Shown piece after piece: positions 1-7,741 of a stretch of 42,717 nt of DNA. The first letter of the stretch is position 1. The number at the start of each line of letters is the position of its first letter. Both the position numbers and the translations under genes were made by a program. Source of the DNA: Hellea sp. (GTDB lineage: Bacteria > Pseudomonadota > Alphaproteobacteria > Caulobacterales > Maricaulaceae); NCBI GenBank assembly GCA_029250925.1, contig JAQXEH010000015.1:1-42717 (forward strand). The letters are read 5' to 3'. A model generated the notes under the pieces. The model saw only the letters and a list, made by a program, of their open reading frames with translations. It made no database searches and was not told the origin of the DNA.

Positions 1-86
1 AAACAGTTAACACTTATGAAGGTACTCACGATATCCATGCACTAATTCTGGGCCGAGCTCAAACAGGACACCAAGCTTTTTACTGA
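1..86 (+). CDS. gcdH: Glutaryl-CoA dehydrogenase, C-terminal fragment (cut by window edge)
   Basis: Only the last 27 residues are present, read from base 3 to a TGA at 84-86. They include the segment TYEGTHDIHALILGRAQTG, the C-terminal signature of glutaryl-CoA dehydrogenase in the acyl-CoA dehydrogenase superfamily. That family oxidises and decarboxylates glutaryl-CoA to crotonyl-CoA, with FAD, in lysine and tryptophan catabolism. In acyl-CoA dehydrogenases the YEGT stretch contributes to the FAD and substrate site. The start lies outside the window. Another acyl-CoA dehydrogenase cannot be fully excluded from so short a piece, but the wording THDIHALILGRAQTG is specific enough that I favour GcdH. 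Confidence 0.8.
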   Translation, partial: TVNTYEGTHDIHALILGRAQTGHQAFY

Positions 87-96
87 TAATAGATTT

Positions 97-408
97 ATGA
101 ATAATTATTCTAAGAGAAATAAAAGAATAAGCCGATATCAAAAACACATGGAAAATAGGTTTAAACAAAATTTAAACGATAAAAAATATTATAAAGCTCT
201 TTTTTCTCTAGTCAGCTTTTTGACTCTTTTTTCAATACTTATCGCTTCTTTAGCAATTTTAGGAGTTAATTCAGAATATATTATAATGGGATATGGTTCC
301 TTACTTGAGCCATGGGTTTTTGGTTTGTCAAGAATTGAATGTATAGTAATTTTTTTATTTATCTTCTTATTCTTAATGATCTTTCTTCGCCTTTATAAAA
401 AAGATTAA
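97..408 (+). CDS. Small two-span membrane protein, function unknown
   Basis: This 103-residue protein starts 10 bases after the gcdH stop. I do not recognise it. The first 32 residues are very basic and polar (many Lys, Arg, Asn). Two hydrophobic segments follow, at about residues 35-55 and 81-98, and it ends RLYKKD. This suggests an inner-membrane protein with a positively charged cytoplasmic N-terminus. No Shine-Dalgarno sequence stands out before the ATG at 97, and a second Met at residue 18 (ATG at 148) is an alternative start. Base composition is like the neighbourhood. It may be co-transcribed with gcdH. It could be lineage-specific. Confidence 0.55.
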   Translation: MNNYSKRNKRISRYQKHMENRFKQNLNDKKYYKALFSLVSFLTLFSILIASLAILGVNSEYIIMGYGSLLEPWVFGLSRIECIVIFLFIFLFLMIFLRLYKKD

Positions 409-464
409 TAATATTAAAAGTTTTAGTTTATAACTTGCAGGGTTTCTTTGTTTGTCTTAGTTGG

Positions 465-492
465 CTCCTAATTGCATAAGATCAAATAGGAG
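465..492 (+). promoter_or_regulatory. Inverted repeat that could mask the asd ribosome binding site
   Basis: CTCCTA at 465-470 is the exact reverse complement of TAGGAG at 487-492, with two more pairs after one mismatch. The right arm contains most of the strong Shine-Dalgarno AGGAGG (488-493) that lies five bases before the asd ATG. In the mRNA the arms could pair and hide the ribosome binding site. It is short, so it could be a coincidence; the complementarity itself is read directly. Confidence 0.3.
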
Positions 493-498
493 GTACTC

Positions 499-1521
499 AT
501 GGGATATCGTTTTGCTGTTGTTGGGGCTACAGGCAATGTAGGAACCGAAATGCTGGAGATTCTATCTGATTCAGATATTGAAGTAGATGAGGTCTTCGCG
601 GTGGCTAGCAGGAAATCGGTTGGCCGCATCGTTAGTTTCGGTGAAAAAGACTTAAAGTGCGTTGATCTGGAAACATTTGACTTTAACAAATGTGATATTG
701 CCCTGATGTCTGCTGGCGGTGATATATCGAAAAAATGGTCCCCAGTAATAGCAGCAACAGGTGCGGTTGTGATAGATAACTCCAGTGCTTGGCGCATGGA
801 TCCCGATGTTCCTCTTGTTGTACCTGAAGTAAATGCATCGGAGGTTGATAATATCAAGAAAGGAATTATTGCTAATCCAAATTGCTCTACGATTCAAATG
901 GTAGTTGCTTTAAAACCTTTGCATGATGTTGCAAAGATTAAACGTGTTGTAGTATCAACATACCAATCCGTTTCTGGCGGAGGAAAAAAGAATATGGATG
1001 AACTTTGGGAGCAAACAAAGTCCGTATTCCATCCGCAAGCAACTTTTCCACCAGTGAATTTTACTAAGCAAATAGCTTTCAATGTAATACCGCATATTGA
1101 TGTTTTTATGGATGGCGGAGATACAAAAGAAGAATGGAAGATGAAGGCAGAGACAATGAAAATACTTGATTCATCAGTTAAAGTGTCTGCAACATGTGTA
1201 AGAGTTCCAACTTTTGTTGGGCATGCAGAAAGTCTTAATATTGAATTTAATGAAGAAATTTCTGCAGAAAAAGCGAGATCAATTTTGCGAGAAAGTCCTG
1301 GTCTGATGGTTGTGGATAAGCCTGAAGAAGACGGTTATGTTACACCAATTGAATGTGTTGGTGAGTATGCTACGTTTGTTTCAAGAATACGTGAAGACTC
1401 CACACAAGATAATACATTAAATATCTGGTGTGTATCAGATAACCTCAGAAAAGGTGCCGCGTTAAATACTGTTCAAATAGCAGAGTCTATGATTAACAGG
1501 GGTTTTAAAACGCGCTTTTAG
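499..1521 (+). CDS. asd: Aspartate-semialdehyde dehydrogenase
   Basis: The 340-residue product reduces L-aspartyl-4-phosphate to aspartate semialdehyde with NADPH. This is the branch-point step for lysine/diaminopimelate, threonine and methionine. The NADP-binding motif GATGNVG is at residues 9-15, and the active-site Cys129 sits in NPNCSTIQM. The SVSGGGKK segment and the C-terminal domain with FVGHAES complete the usual architecture, and the length is normal. The ATG is supported by AGGAGG at 488-493 with five-base spacing. The gene stands alone, closed by a bidirectional terminator, and is away from other lysine or threonine genes, although thrC and cysK-metC occur elsewhere in the window. 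Confidence 0.97.
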   Translation: MGYRFAVVGATGNVGTEMLEILSDSDIEVDEVFAVASRKSVGRIVSFGEKDLKCVDLETFDFNKCDIALMSAGGDISKKWSPVIAATGAVVIDNSSAWRMDPDVPLVVPEVNASEVDNIKKGIIANPNCSTIQMVVALKPLHDVAKIKRVVVSTYQSVSGGGKKNMDELWEQTKSVFHPQATFPPVNFTKQIAFNVIPHIDVFMDGGDTKEEWKMKAETMKILDSSVKVSATCVRVPTFVGHAESLNIEFNEEISAEKARSILRESPGLMVVDKPEEDGYVTPIECVGEYATFVSRIREDSTQDNTLNIWCVSDNLRKGAALNTVQIAESMINRGFKTRF

Positions 1522-1533
1522 TCCTAAACAAAA

Positions 1534-1555
1534 AAAACCGCCCTTAGGCGGTTTT
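1534..1555. terminator. Bidirectional intrinsic terminator between asd and rpsU
   Basis: A perfect 9-bp stem, AAAACCGCC at 1534-1542 and GGCGGTTTT at 1547-1555, encloses a CTTA tetraloop. The run of A before and T after means it can end transcription from both directions. It lies 12 bases after the asd stop and 16 bases after the rpsU stop, as expected for convergent genes. Confidence 0.9.
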
Positions 1556-1571
1556 AAAATAGAAAATATTT

Positions 1572-1808
1572 TTAACGACGAGGTGGCCGTTTTTTGGTGG
1601 GTATTAAACCTTCGATCTGTGCACGTTTTCTGGCTAATTTTCTGACTCTTCTGACAGCTTCAGCCTTTTCACGAACACGTTTCTCCGAAGGTTTCTCGAA
1701 ATGTTTACGAGCTTTCATTTCACGCAAAACACCTTCGTTCTGAAGTTTTTTCTTCAAAGCTCTAAGTGCTTGGTCAACATTATTTTGTCGTACATAAATT
1801 TCAACCAT
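1572..1808 (-). CDS. rpsU: 30S ribosomal protein S21
   Basis: The 78-residue product is very basic. It begins with the S21 signature [17 protein letters not shown] and continues through [17 protein letters not shown]21 is a small late-assembling protein of the 30S platform, near the anti-Shine-Dalgarno end of 16S rRNA. The RVRKLARKR stretch and the C-terminal Lys/Arg/Pro tail resemble alphaproteobacterial versions. The gene is monocistronic, transcribed towards asd, and ends at the shared terminator. The start ATG (1806-1808) is preceded, reading the minus strand, by a purine-rich AAAAGAG. It is divergent from ihfA across an AT-rich gap. Confidence 0.96.
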   Translation of the reverse strand: MVEIYVRQNNVDQALRALKKKLQNEGVLREMKARKHFEKPSEKRVREKAEAVRRVRKLARKRAQIEGLIPTKKRPPRR

Positions 1809-2085
1809 TTGGTATCAACTCTTTTCTGTGTTGTTTGAGTATAAATTATTTTATTACCCATTTAATAGAGCGTTTACTAACCATCAAGTCTACCGCCGTA
1901 AAGTATTATTTTTAAAAATATATACTTTCTTTATAACTTTTTTTTCTTTTATTATTTTTATATTTCGTTTCTAAAAAGCAATAGTGGAAGAAACATTACT
2001 ATTTTTTAATACTTTTTTAAAATTTGACTTGCTCTTACCCACATCAATTTGCTTTAATGGAAACAATATTAAGGGATCTTTGCTT

Positions 2086-2391
2086 ATGAACACTCAAACT
2101 GTAACGCGGGCAGATTTAGCTGAAGCAGTATACCGTGAGATCGGATTGTCCAGATCAGAAAGTTCAGAGCTGGTAGAATCAGTTGTACATCACATAAGTG
2201 ATGCGCTTATCAGTGGAGAGCAAGTAAAGTTGGCGGGTTTTGGTACATTTTCCCTACGAGACAAAAAGGAACGAATTGGGCGTAATCCTAAAACCGGGGT
2301 TGAAGTTCCTATAACTTCAAGAAGAGTTTTAGTTTTTAAAGCCTCGCAAATACTCAAAGAGAGGGTGGATTCGTCTTTATCTCCTAATTAG
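2086..2391 (+). CDS. ihfA: Integration host factor subunit alpha
   Basis: The 101-residue product is a DNA-bending HU/IHF-family protein. The signature is [20 protein letters not shown] at about residues 45-64, including the arm Pro that intercalates into the minor groove. It would pair with IHF-beta, encoded elsewhere. I chose the ATG at 2086, giving [16 protein letters not shown], because AAGGGA at 2071-2076 lies about nine bases upstream and the length then matches the family. An upstream in-frame GTG at 1984 would add 34 residues unlike any IHF. The gene order ihfA, merR-type regulator, tRNA-Pro is familiar in Alphaproteobacteria. Confidence 0.95.
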   Translation: MNTQTVTRADLAEAVYREIGLSRSESSELVESVVHHISDALISGEQVKLAGFGTFSLRDKKERIGRNPKTGVEVPITSRRVLVFKASQILKERVDSSLSPN

Positions 2392-2424
2392 TGCTATACT
2401 GTGATTCGTAAATAGGGGTGCGAA

Positions 2425-2946
2425 ATGCAGGGCAAGACCACACGAGCTTTTAGGACTATAAGTGAAGCTGGAGAGGAACTCGGCTTGCAACCTCATGTTC
2501 TAAGGTTTTGGGAGTCTAAGTTTCTAGATATTAAACCAATTAAGCGTGGTGGGGGACGAAGATTCTATAGACCTGAGGATATAGAATTTATTCGAGGAAT
2601 AAAGGTAATGCTTCATCAGGAAAAGCAACCAATACGCGAAGTTCAGAAGCGTATCAAATCTGATGGAATTAAAGAAGTAATAAAGCTCGGTCAGTCAATA
2701 GAGAAGGCCTCTAGGCAGAAAGAAATTACTGAAACTGCACTTGTTCCGGAAAGAATAAAATTTGCAGAACAATCTGTTACTAGTTCATCAGCTGATGAAA
2801 TAGAGCATGTAATTTCAAAAAATAATAATGTATCAACTATTCATGAAATTACTTCTAGTGTTAGTAATGACACTGATTTGCAAGCTGCACTTGAAAGACT
2901 AGTTGCCTTACGAAGAAGGTGGTTGGACTTCAGGAGTAGTATTTGA
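2425..2946 (+). CDS. MerR-family transcriptional regulator
   Basis: The 173-residue protein has an N-terminal MerR winged helix-turn-helix at about residues 9-80: the helix-turn-helix segment [19 protein letters not shown], then the wing [16 protein letters not shown]. The C-terminal half is polar with Ser-rich and Glu-rich segments. It has no obvious metal-binding cysteines, so it is unlikely to be a classic metal sensor. AGGGG at 2414-2418 supports the ATG. It lies 33 bases after ihfA and is probably co-transcribed with it. This ihfA-linked MerR protein is common in Alphaproteobacteria; its target genes are not evident from the sequence. Confidence 0.9.
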   Translation: MQGKTTRAFRTISEAGEELGLQPHVLRFWESKFLDIKPIKRGGGRRFYRPEDIEFIRGIKVMLHQEKQPIREVQKRIKSDGIKEVIKLGQSIEKASRQKEITETALVPERIKFAEQSVTSSSADEIEHVISKNNNVSTIHEITSSVSNDTDLQAALERLVALRRRWLDFRSSI

Positions 2947-2973
2947 GATTATTAATTAATTAAATTAATATTG

Positions 2974-3002
2974 TTGCTCCTGATAGCTTTGATGACTATA
3001 GA
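2974..3002 (+). promoter_or_regulatory. Probable promoter of tRNA-Pro(GGG)
   Basis: A TTGCTC -35-like box (2974-2979) and a TATAGA -10-like box (2997-3002) are separated by 17 bases and lie about 20 bases upstream of the mature tRNA 5' end. The spacing is ideal for the housekeeping sigma factor; the assignment is by eye. Confidence 0.45.
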
Positions 3003-3022
3003 GCCCACCCATACGTGAATTT

Positions 3023-3099
3023 CGGAGTATAGCGCAGTCTGGTAGCGCACTAAGCTGGGGGCTTAGGGGTCACAGGTTCGAATCCTGTTACTCCGACCA
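3023..3099 (+). tRNA. tRNA-Pro (anticodon GGG)
   Basis: A 77-base cloverleaf. The acceptor stem CGGAGTA pairs with TACTCCG, including the C1-G72 pair typical of bacterial tRNA-Pro. The D arm is GCGC-AGTCTGGTA-GCGC. The anticodon stem CTAAG/CTTAG holds the loop CTGGGGG, so the anticodon is GGG. The T arm is ACAGG-TTCGAAT-CCTGT. The discriminator A and CCA are encoded. It follows the ihfA-merR pair, a position seen in other Alphaproteobacteria. It reads CCC and CCT; a second tRNA-Pro (TGG) is at 12432. Confidence 0.97.
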
Positions 3100-3156
3100 T
3101 TTCATGTAAGCGATTATGTCACAGCAACAAAATTCATGTCTCTCGTATAACTAGTT

Positions 3157-4182
3157 ATGGCAAAAAATAATTTGAAAGTTACTATTGATAAAGTTGAGTT
3201 GTGGTTGTTTATTTCCATGATATTAGTCACTGCTATGATTGTTTTGGGTGGTGCCACCCGATTGACAAACTCAGGCTTATCTATAACTGAGTGGGCACCA
3301 ATCAAGGGAACGCTACCTCCACTCAATAACCAAACCTGGATAAGTGAATTTGAGAAATACAAACTAATACCTGAATTCTTAGCTGAACATTCAGATATGG
3401 ATCTAGCCGCATTTAAGGTGATATACTTATGGGAGTGGAGTCACCGGCAACTAGGGCGCATAATTGGATTGGTGTATGCTATTCCGCTTTTATATTTCAT
3501 TATTTCAAATCAAATAAAAAAGGGAAAATTAATCAATTTTTTGGCTATTCTATTTCTTATTTGCACGCAAGGTTTTATCGGTTGGTGGATGGTTTCAAGT
3601 GGTCTAATAAATGATAGAGTTGATGTTAGTCAGTACAGGTTGGCTACCCATCTAGGCGTAGCCTTTATAATCCTTGCTTGTCTGTTTTGGTTATGGAAAA
3701 ATCAAAGAGAAAAATGGCCAGATAATTCAGGAAAGACAAATTTGATTTGGCTCACAAGCACCTTATGTCTTCTTGTGTATTTACAAATTATTTTAGGTGC
3801 TTTTGTAGCTGGATTGAAAGCTGGCCGAACTTACAATACTTGGCCATTAATGGACGGCGATTTAATACCTAAGGGGTACATGAGTCTAAATCCATACTGG
3901 AGAAATATTTTTGAAAATATCGCTGCAGTTCAATTTAATCACAGAACTTTGGCTTATATAATTATACTTTTCACAATATGGGTATTTGTTGCTGCCAAAA
4001 ATAACCAGCGTGTAAAGCGTGCGTTAATTGGATTTAAATTACTTTTGTTAGTGCAGATTTTACTGGGTATCTTTGTGCTTCTAACTGGTGATGCGCTCTG
4101 GTTGGCGCTGACGCACCAATTTTCTGCTATAATTCTATGGTTGTCCATAGTGAATGTTACCCGTTTAGCTAGGTTTAATTAA
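3157..4182 (+). CDS. ctaA: Heme A synthase, COX15/CtaA family
   Basis: The 341-residue integral membrane enzyme oxidises the C8 methyl of heme O to a formyl group, making heme A for aa3-type cytochrome oxidase. About eight hydrophobic spans are visible. Family landmarks include GGATRLTNSGLSITEW at about residues 30-45, and the conserved His-containing segments WSHRQLGR, ATHLG, FNHRTLAY and LTHQFSA, whose histidines ligate heme. The full length fits the COX15-type (type 2) proteins of Alphaproteobacteria and mitochondria. The ATG at 3157 has no strong ribosome binding site. The 3' end overlaps the convergent lipoprotein gene by 18 bases. Confidence 0.95.
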   Translation: MAKNNLKVTIDKVELWLFISMILVTAMIVLGGATRLTNSGLSITEWAPIKGTLPPLNNQTWISEFEKYKLIPEFLAEHSDMDLAAFKVIYLWEWSHRQLGRIIGLVYAIPLLYFIISNQIKKGKLINFLAILFLICTQGFIGWWMVSSGLINDRVDVSQYRLATHLGVAFIILACLFWLWKNQREKWPDNSGKTNLIWLTSTLCLLVYLQIILGAFVAGLKAGRTYNTWPLMDGDLIPKGYMSLNPYWRNIFENIAAVQFNHRTLAYIIILFTIWVFVAAKNNQRVKRALIGFKLLLLVQILLGIFVLLTGDALWLALTHQFSAIILWLSIVNVTRLARFN

Positions 4183-5013
4183 CTCAAGGACTTTATTTTC
4201 AAAGTATTTAAGTGAAAGTAATATTACTCTACTTTCCTCTTCTAAAGTTACTGCGATTAAACCTTTATTAAACACGCTACCCATGTTTTGGTTGGTTAAA
4301 TAAACTCCGCTAGGATAATTGGTTCCCCTTATGCTTAAACCATCTGAAATCTTTAATGTAATACTGTCATTCTTATTACCATTTATTTCCAGTAGCTTAT
4401 CATTCAACGTCAAATCATACTCACCTAGTAAATTCAGCCCTTTCGAGGTTAAGCAACTACTTACGGGAGATACTATTTCTGTTTCAGAAGTTATTAAAGA
4501 CCTATCTTTTTCGTTAATATTATAAATTATTTGAAAGAATTTCCCATTATTCTTGATTGCAATTATTTTATTATCGGATCCGGTTGATTTACAAAATTTT
4601 ATAAATCCATCTGGTTCACTTATGTTTTCGAGAAAAGTAAAGTCACCGGTATTTGTTGTTTCAATGAAGGCCTCAATTACCCCTTGATTGTTGATGGCAA
4701 AAAATAATCCAGACTTATTTTTTAAGGAAGTACCTATCACATCCATATAACTACCTGCAGCTACTAGTTTTGCTGTTCTATCAGTTGCACTAGCTCTGAA
4801 AATAGAACCTGTTTTATCTATCATTATTAAATGACCCAGCCAGCTTGCGACATTATTGGGGACGAATGATATTTTATGTATAGGCTCAGTTGTGTAAATC
4901 TCACTAGTAGATGATACTTCGAGCTTTTTCTTATTTTTTGTGGCATCGATTGCATTCTGACAAGAGCCTAAAATAATAGCTATTATTATAACTTTAATAT
5001 ATTTCGTTAACAT
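4165..5013 (-). CDS. Putative lipoprotein, function unknown
   Basis: The 282-residue protein has an export signal (MLTKYIKVIIIAIILGSC). Its lipobox LGSC makes Cys18 the likely lipidated residue. The mature part contains recurring short beta-strand-like segments with small turns (for example MIDKTGSIFRASA and AINNQGVIEAFIE), suggesting an all-beta, perhaps propeller-like fold; that is only a visual impression. I cannot assign a family. It is convergent with heme A synthase, overlapping its 3' end by 18 bases, and divergent from rplM. The position between heme A synthase and rplM suggests a stable lineage gene rather than a recent arrival. Confidence 0.7.
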   Translation of the reverse strand: MLTKYIKVIIIAIILGSCQNAIDATKNKKKLEVSSTSEIYTTEPIHKISFVPNNVASWLGHLIMIDKTGSIFRASATDRTAKLVAAGSYMDVIGTSLKNKSGLFFAINNQGVIEAFIETTNTGDFTFLENISEPDGFIKFCKSTGSDNKIIAIKNNGKFFQIIYNINEKDRSLITSETEIVSPVSSCLTSKGLNLLGEYDLTLNDKLLEINGNKNDSITLKISDGLSIRGTNYPSGVYLTNQNMGSVFNKGLIAVTLEEESRVILLSLKYFENKVLELIKPS

Positions 5014-5151
5014 GCATATAATATGTATTAAATACTATCTTATTGCATTATTTTTTTAAAAATAATGAATAAAATCTGCGGTATAATAATACCACATACT
5101 TAAGTAACTGATTTAATTGTCTTAAAAGCTATAGCTTAGAAAATAATTATG

Positions 5152-5181
5152 TTGACATTGCTTGCAAGTTAATTGTATTTG
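5152..5181 (+). promoter_or_regulatory. Probable rplM-rpsI promoter
   Basis: A consensus -35 box TTGACA (5152-5157) is followed 18 bases later by TATTTG (5176-5181), or 17 bases later by GTATTT. It lies about 60 bases before the rplM ATG, in the only long gap upstream of the operon. The -35 is perfect and the -10 is weak. Confidence 0.5.
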
Positions 5182-5240
5182 GCAGGCAATTATAAAAGGT
5201 TATTAGCATTTAGCTTTGTACCCCGAAACTAGAGAAAATT

Positions 5241-5711
5241 ATGAAGACTACTAAATTCGTAAAAACAGCAGAAGCCGACAAACAATGGATATTGATAGAC
5301 GCTGAAAACGTAGTTGTTGGTCGTTTAGCTACATTTATTGCAATGCGTTTGCGAGGCAAGCATCTACCAACTTACACCCCCCATATCGATCATGGCGATA
5401 ATGTAATTATTATAAATGCAGAAAAAGTATCATTTACCGGTAAGAAACGTAAGGATAAAGTTTACTACTGGCACACTGGTTACCCTGGTGGGCTCAAAGA
5501 AAGGACCGCCGATAAAATTCTAGATGGCAGATTTCCAGAAAGAGTCATGAAGAAAGCTGTACAGCGTATGTTACCAAAAGAATCTCCATTAGCTAGAAAG
5601 CAGCTTTCGAATTTACGTATATATTCAGGGGCAGATCACCCTCATTCTGCTCAAGAGCCAACAATAATTGACTTTAAGTCAATGAGTCCCAAAAATGTGA
5701 AGGTAAACTAG
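5241..5711 (+). CDS. rplM: 50S ribosomal protein L13
   Basis: The 156-residue product carries the L13 hallmarks: [16 protein letters not shown] near residue 16, then [34 protein letters not shown] and [22 protein letters not shown]13 is an early-assembly protein that binds 23S rRNA in the large subunit. It is followed by rpsI after a three-base gap, forming the nearly universal rplM-rpsI operon. The length matches alphaproteobacterial L13. The upstream gap holds a TTGACA promoter element. There is no strong Shine-Dalgarno; AGAGAAA precedes the ATG. Confidence 0.98.
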   Translation: MKTTKFVKTAEADKQWILIDAENVVVGRLATFIAMRLRGKHLPTYTPHIDHGDNVIIINAEKVSFTGKKRKDKVYYWHTGYPGGLKERTADKILDGRFPERVMKKAVQRMLPKESPLARKQLSNLRIYSGADHPHSAQEPTIIDFKSMSPKNVKVN

Positions 5712-5714
5712 ACC

Positions 5715-6209
5715 ATGGCTGACACTAAAACTTTAGAAGATTTAAAAAACGTTATTGATGGTGCTGATACAGTCGCGTCAATCACTGATAGTACTGTCTT
5801 ACCTGAGCCCAAAATTGACGATTTAGGCAGAGCATATGCTACTGGAAAAAGGAAAAATTCAATAGCGCGCGTATGGATTAAGCCTGGGAATGGAAAAATT
5901 ACTGTAAATGGAAGAGATCAGGGCGTTTATTTCGCTAGACCAGTTCTAAGATTAATTATTGCGCAAGCATTCCAAGTTGCTGAACGCGTAGACTCATATG
6001 ATGTTGTTGCAACTGTTAAGGGTGGAGGATTGTCTGGACAAGCTGGGGCTGTTCGTCACGGAATTACAAAAGCATTAACATATTATGAGCCTTCATTACG
6101 GGGCTCCTTGAAAGCTGCCGGTTTTATAACTCGTGACTCCCGTGTTGTTGAAAGAAAGAAATACGGTAGAGCGAAAGCCCGTAAAAGCTTCCAATTCTCT
6201 AAGCGTTAA
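5715..6209 (+). CDS. rpsI: 30S ribosomal protein S9
   Basis: The 164-residue product consists of an N-terminal extension of about 35 residues, acidic and polar, and then a standard S9 domain. The S9 domain begins at [20 protein letters not shown] and ends with the characteristic basic tail [11 protein letters not shown], whose terminal Arg contacts P-site tRNA in the 30S head. N-terminal extensions of this kind are usual in Alphaproteobacteria; E. coli S9 lacks one. It starts three bases after rplM and is followed by an intrinsic terminator. Confidence 0.97.
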   Translation: MADTKTLEDLKNVIDGADTVASITDSTVLPEPKIDDLGRAYATGKRKNSIARVWIKPGNGKITVNGRDQGVYFARPVLRLIIAQAFQVAERVDSYDVVATVKGGGLSGQAGAVRHGITKALTYYEPSLRGSLKAAGFITRDSRVVERKKYGRAKARKSFQFSKR

Positions 6210-6235
6210 TTTTTTTAATATAATATTAATAATTT

Positions 6236-6267
6236 GGCGCTTTGATTTATCAGGCGCCTTTTTTTTT
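6236..6267 (+). terminator. Intrinsic terminator of the rplM-rpsI operon
   Basis: GGCGC at 6236-6240 pairs with GCGCC at 6254-6258 around a 13-base loop, and nine T residues follow (6259-6267). It lies 27 bases after the rpsI stop and ends only 10 bases before the argC ATG, so argC must have its own promoter very close by or depend on read-through. Confidence 0.85.
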
Positions 6268-6277
6268 GGATAAAATT

Positions 6278-7315
6278 ATGAAAAATGCAGTAATACTAGG
6301 TGCTACTGGATATACAGGTGCTGAGGCAGTTAGATTGATTTCCGGTCACCCTAAATTGAGAATCATTGGTTTAGTCGGAAATACAAACGCCGGGGTCACG
6401 TATGAAAGTTTATATCCAAACTTCTACAATATAAATCTACCTATTATTTCATTAATAGACGATATTGATTGGTCAAATGTTGATGTTGTTTTCTCTTGCT
6501 TACCTCATGGGACTAGCCAGGAAGTAATATCTAAAATCTATGACTCAGTTGACACTATAATAGATTTATCTGCTGATTTTCGTCTAAAGGACCCAAATCT
6601 TTATTTGAATCTTTACGGAGAAAAACATGTTTTTCCTGACTATCTTAAAAAATCAATATATGGCCTGACTGAATATAATAGAGAAAAATTGATCGATGCC
6701 AAGCTTGTCGCATGTCCTGGCTGTTATCCAACCTGCTCTCTACTTGGACTTTTGCCTGCCCTTGAAAGCTCTTCAATAGATCTAAATAATATAATAATAG
6801 ATGCTAAATCTGGAGCATCAGGAACTGGTCGTAAGGCATACAAATCATTACATTTTTCTGAAATTTCTGATGGTTGCCATGCATACAGTGTTGCAAATCA
6901 CAGACATGCCCCTGAAATCGAGCAAACAATAGAGAATATAACTGGTAAAAAAATAAAGGTTAGCTTTACTCCTCACTTAATCCCGATGAATCGGGGTATG
7001 ATCTCTACTAGCTATGTCAAATTAGCCCATGGAGTAACGTACCAAGACTTGCGACAGATTTATCATGATCGATTTAAAAATGAGTCATTTGTTATTCTAG
7101 AAGATCAAGGTATTTCCCCGCATAGCCGTCATATAAAGGGCAGTAATATTTGCAAAATTGCACTATTTGAGGATAGAAGGCCTGGCTGGGTTATTATTAT
7201 TAGCGTAATAGACAATCTTACAAAAGGATCTTCTGGACAAGCCCTACAAAACTACAATCTTACTCAGGGATGGGATGAAACACTAGGACTCATAAATATA
7301 TCTATGTTTCCCTAG
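6278..7315 (+). CDS. argC: N-acetyl-gamma-glutamyl-phosphate reductase
   Basis: The 345-residue enzyme makes N-acetylglutamate 5-semialdehyde from the acyl phosphate using NADPH, in arginine biosynthesis. The dinucleotide-binding motif GATGYTGAEAV is at residues 8-18. The catalytic Cys149 lies in CPGCYPT, and HRHAPEIEQ carries the conserved basic residues. I placed the start at the ATG at 6278: an in-frame TTG at 6242 would begin inside the terminator hairpin and add 12 residues not typical of ArgC. No good ribosome binding site is visible. In many Alphaproteobacteria argC follows rplM-rpsI, as here. Confidence 0.96.
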   Translation: MKNAVILGATGYTGAEAVRLISGHPKLRIIGLVGNTNAGVTYESLYPNFYNINLPIISLIDDIDWSNVDVVFSCLPHGTSQEVISKIYDSVDTIIDLSADFRLKDPNLYLNLYGEKHVFPDYLKKSIYGLTEYNREKLIDAKLVACPGCYPTCSLLGLLPALESSSIDLNNIIIDAKSGASGTGRKAYKSLHFSEISDGCHAYSVANHRHAPEIEQTIENITGKKIKVSFTPHLIPMNRGMISTSYVKLAHGVTYQDLRQIYHDRFKNESFVILEDQGISPHSRHIKGSNICKIALFEDRRPGWVIIISVIDNLTKGSSGQALQNYNLTQGWDETLGLINISMFP

Positions 7316-7384
7316 TAATATATAGATTTATTTCTTTATATACATGTGTAATAAATATAGCATTAAGTGTGAAAAAGATGCAGC

Positions 7385-7741
7385 ATGATTCAATTTTTTA
7401 AAATAATAACTCTTTGTCTAACATTATTATTTATTCATGGCTGTACCTCCACACGGGTACCTAACTTAGATTTTTTTGATAATAAAAAGAATGATTTAGG
7501 AAAATATCCTAGATTATCTGATTTACCTGACTTGCCAGAAAACCTTCGTTCCGCAAAGAAGTGGGACACTCAAGTAAAAAAAATAATGAATGATCGAAAA
7601 ATAGTAAATAATAATATTAAAGATATTAATGAAGAGCAAACGGCAACTGATAATATATTAGATGAAATCGTTACTCTTAAGTCTCTAGTTAATTCTTACA
7701 AATCCGATGACCCATCAGGCAGTACGGCGAATAATGAATAA
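7385..7741 (+). CDS. Small lipoprotein, function unknown
   Basis: The 118-residue product has a signal peptide ending in a lipobox-like FIHGC, with Cys20 the predicted lipidation site. The mature part has a conserved-looking motif YPRLSDLPDLPEN at about residues 42-54, then a Lys/Asn-rich, probably helical region with possible coiled-coil character. Similar proteins with a proline-rich 'YPxLxDxP' motif occur as uncharacterised envelope lipoproteins in Alphaproteobacteria. The gene is translationally coupled to the next one: its last eight bases overlap the aminotransferase start. Function unknown; an envelope or periplasmic location is inferred. Confidence 0.72.
   Translation: MIQFFKIITLCLTLLFIHGCTSTRVPNLDFFDNKKNDLGKYPRLSDLPDLPENLRSAKKWDTQVKKIMNDRKIVNNNIKDINEEQTATDNILDEIVTLKSLVNSYKSDDPSGSTANNE

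Noticed and set aside
468-857. Minus-strand open frame opposite asd and similar antisense frames opposite other genes
   Set aside because: They lie fully inside well-supported genes on the other strand and show no family motif, ribosome binding site or plausible composition.
1984-2085. GTG-initiated N-terminal extension of ihfA
   Set aside because: The 34 added residues are unlike IHF, are strongly AT-driven, and the ATG at 2086 has a good ribosome binding site and family-like length.
6242-6277. TTG start for argC
   Set aside because: It lies within the loop of the rpsI terminator hairpin and adds residues atypical of ArgC; the ATG at 6278 begins exactly at the conserved N-terminus.
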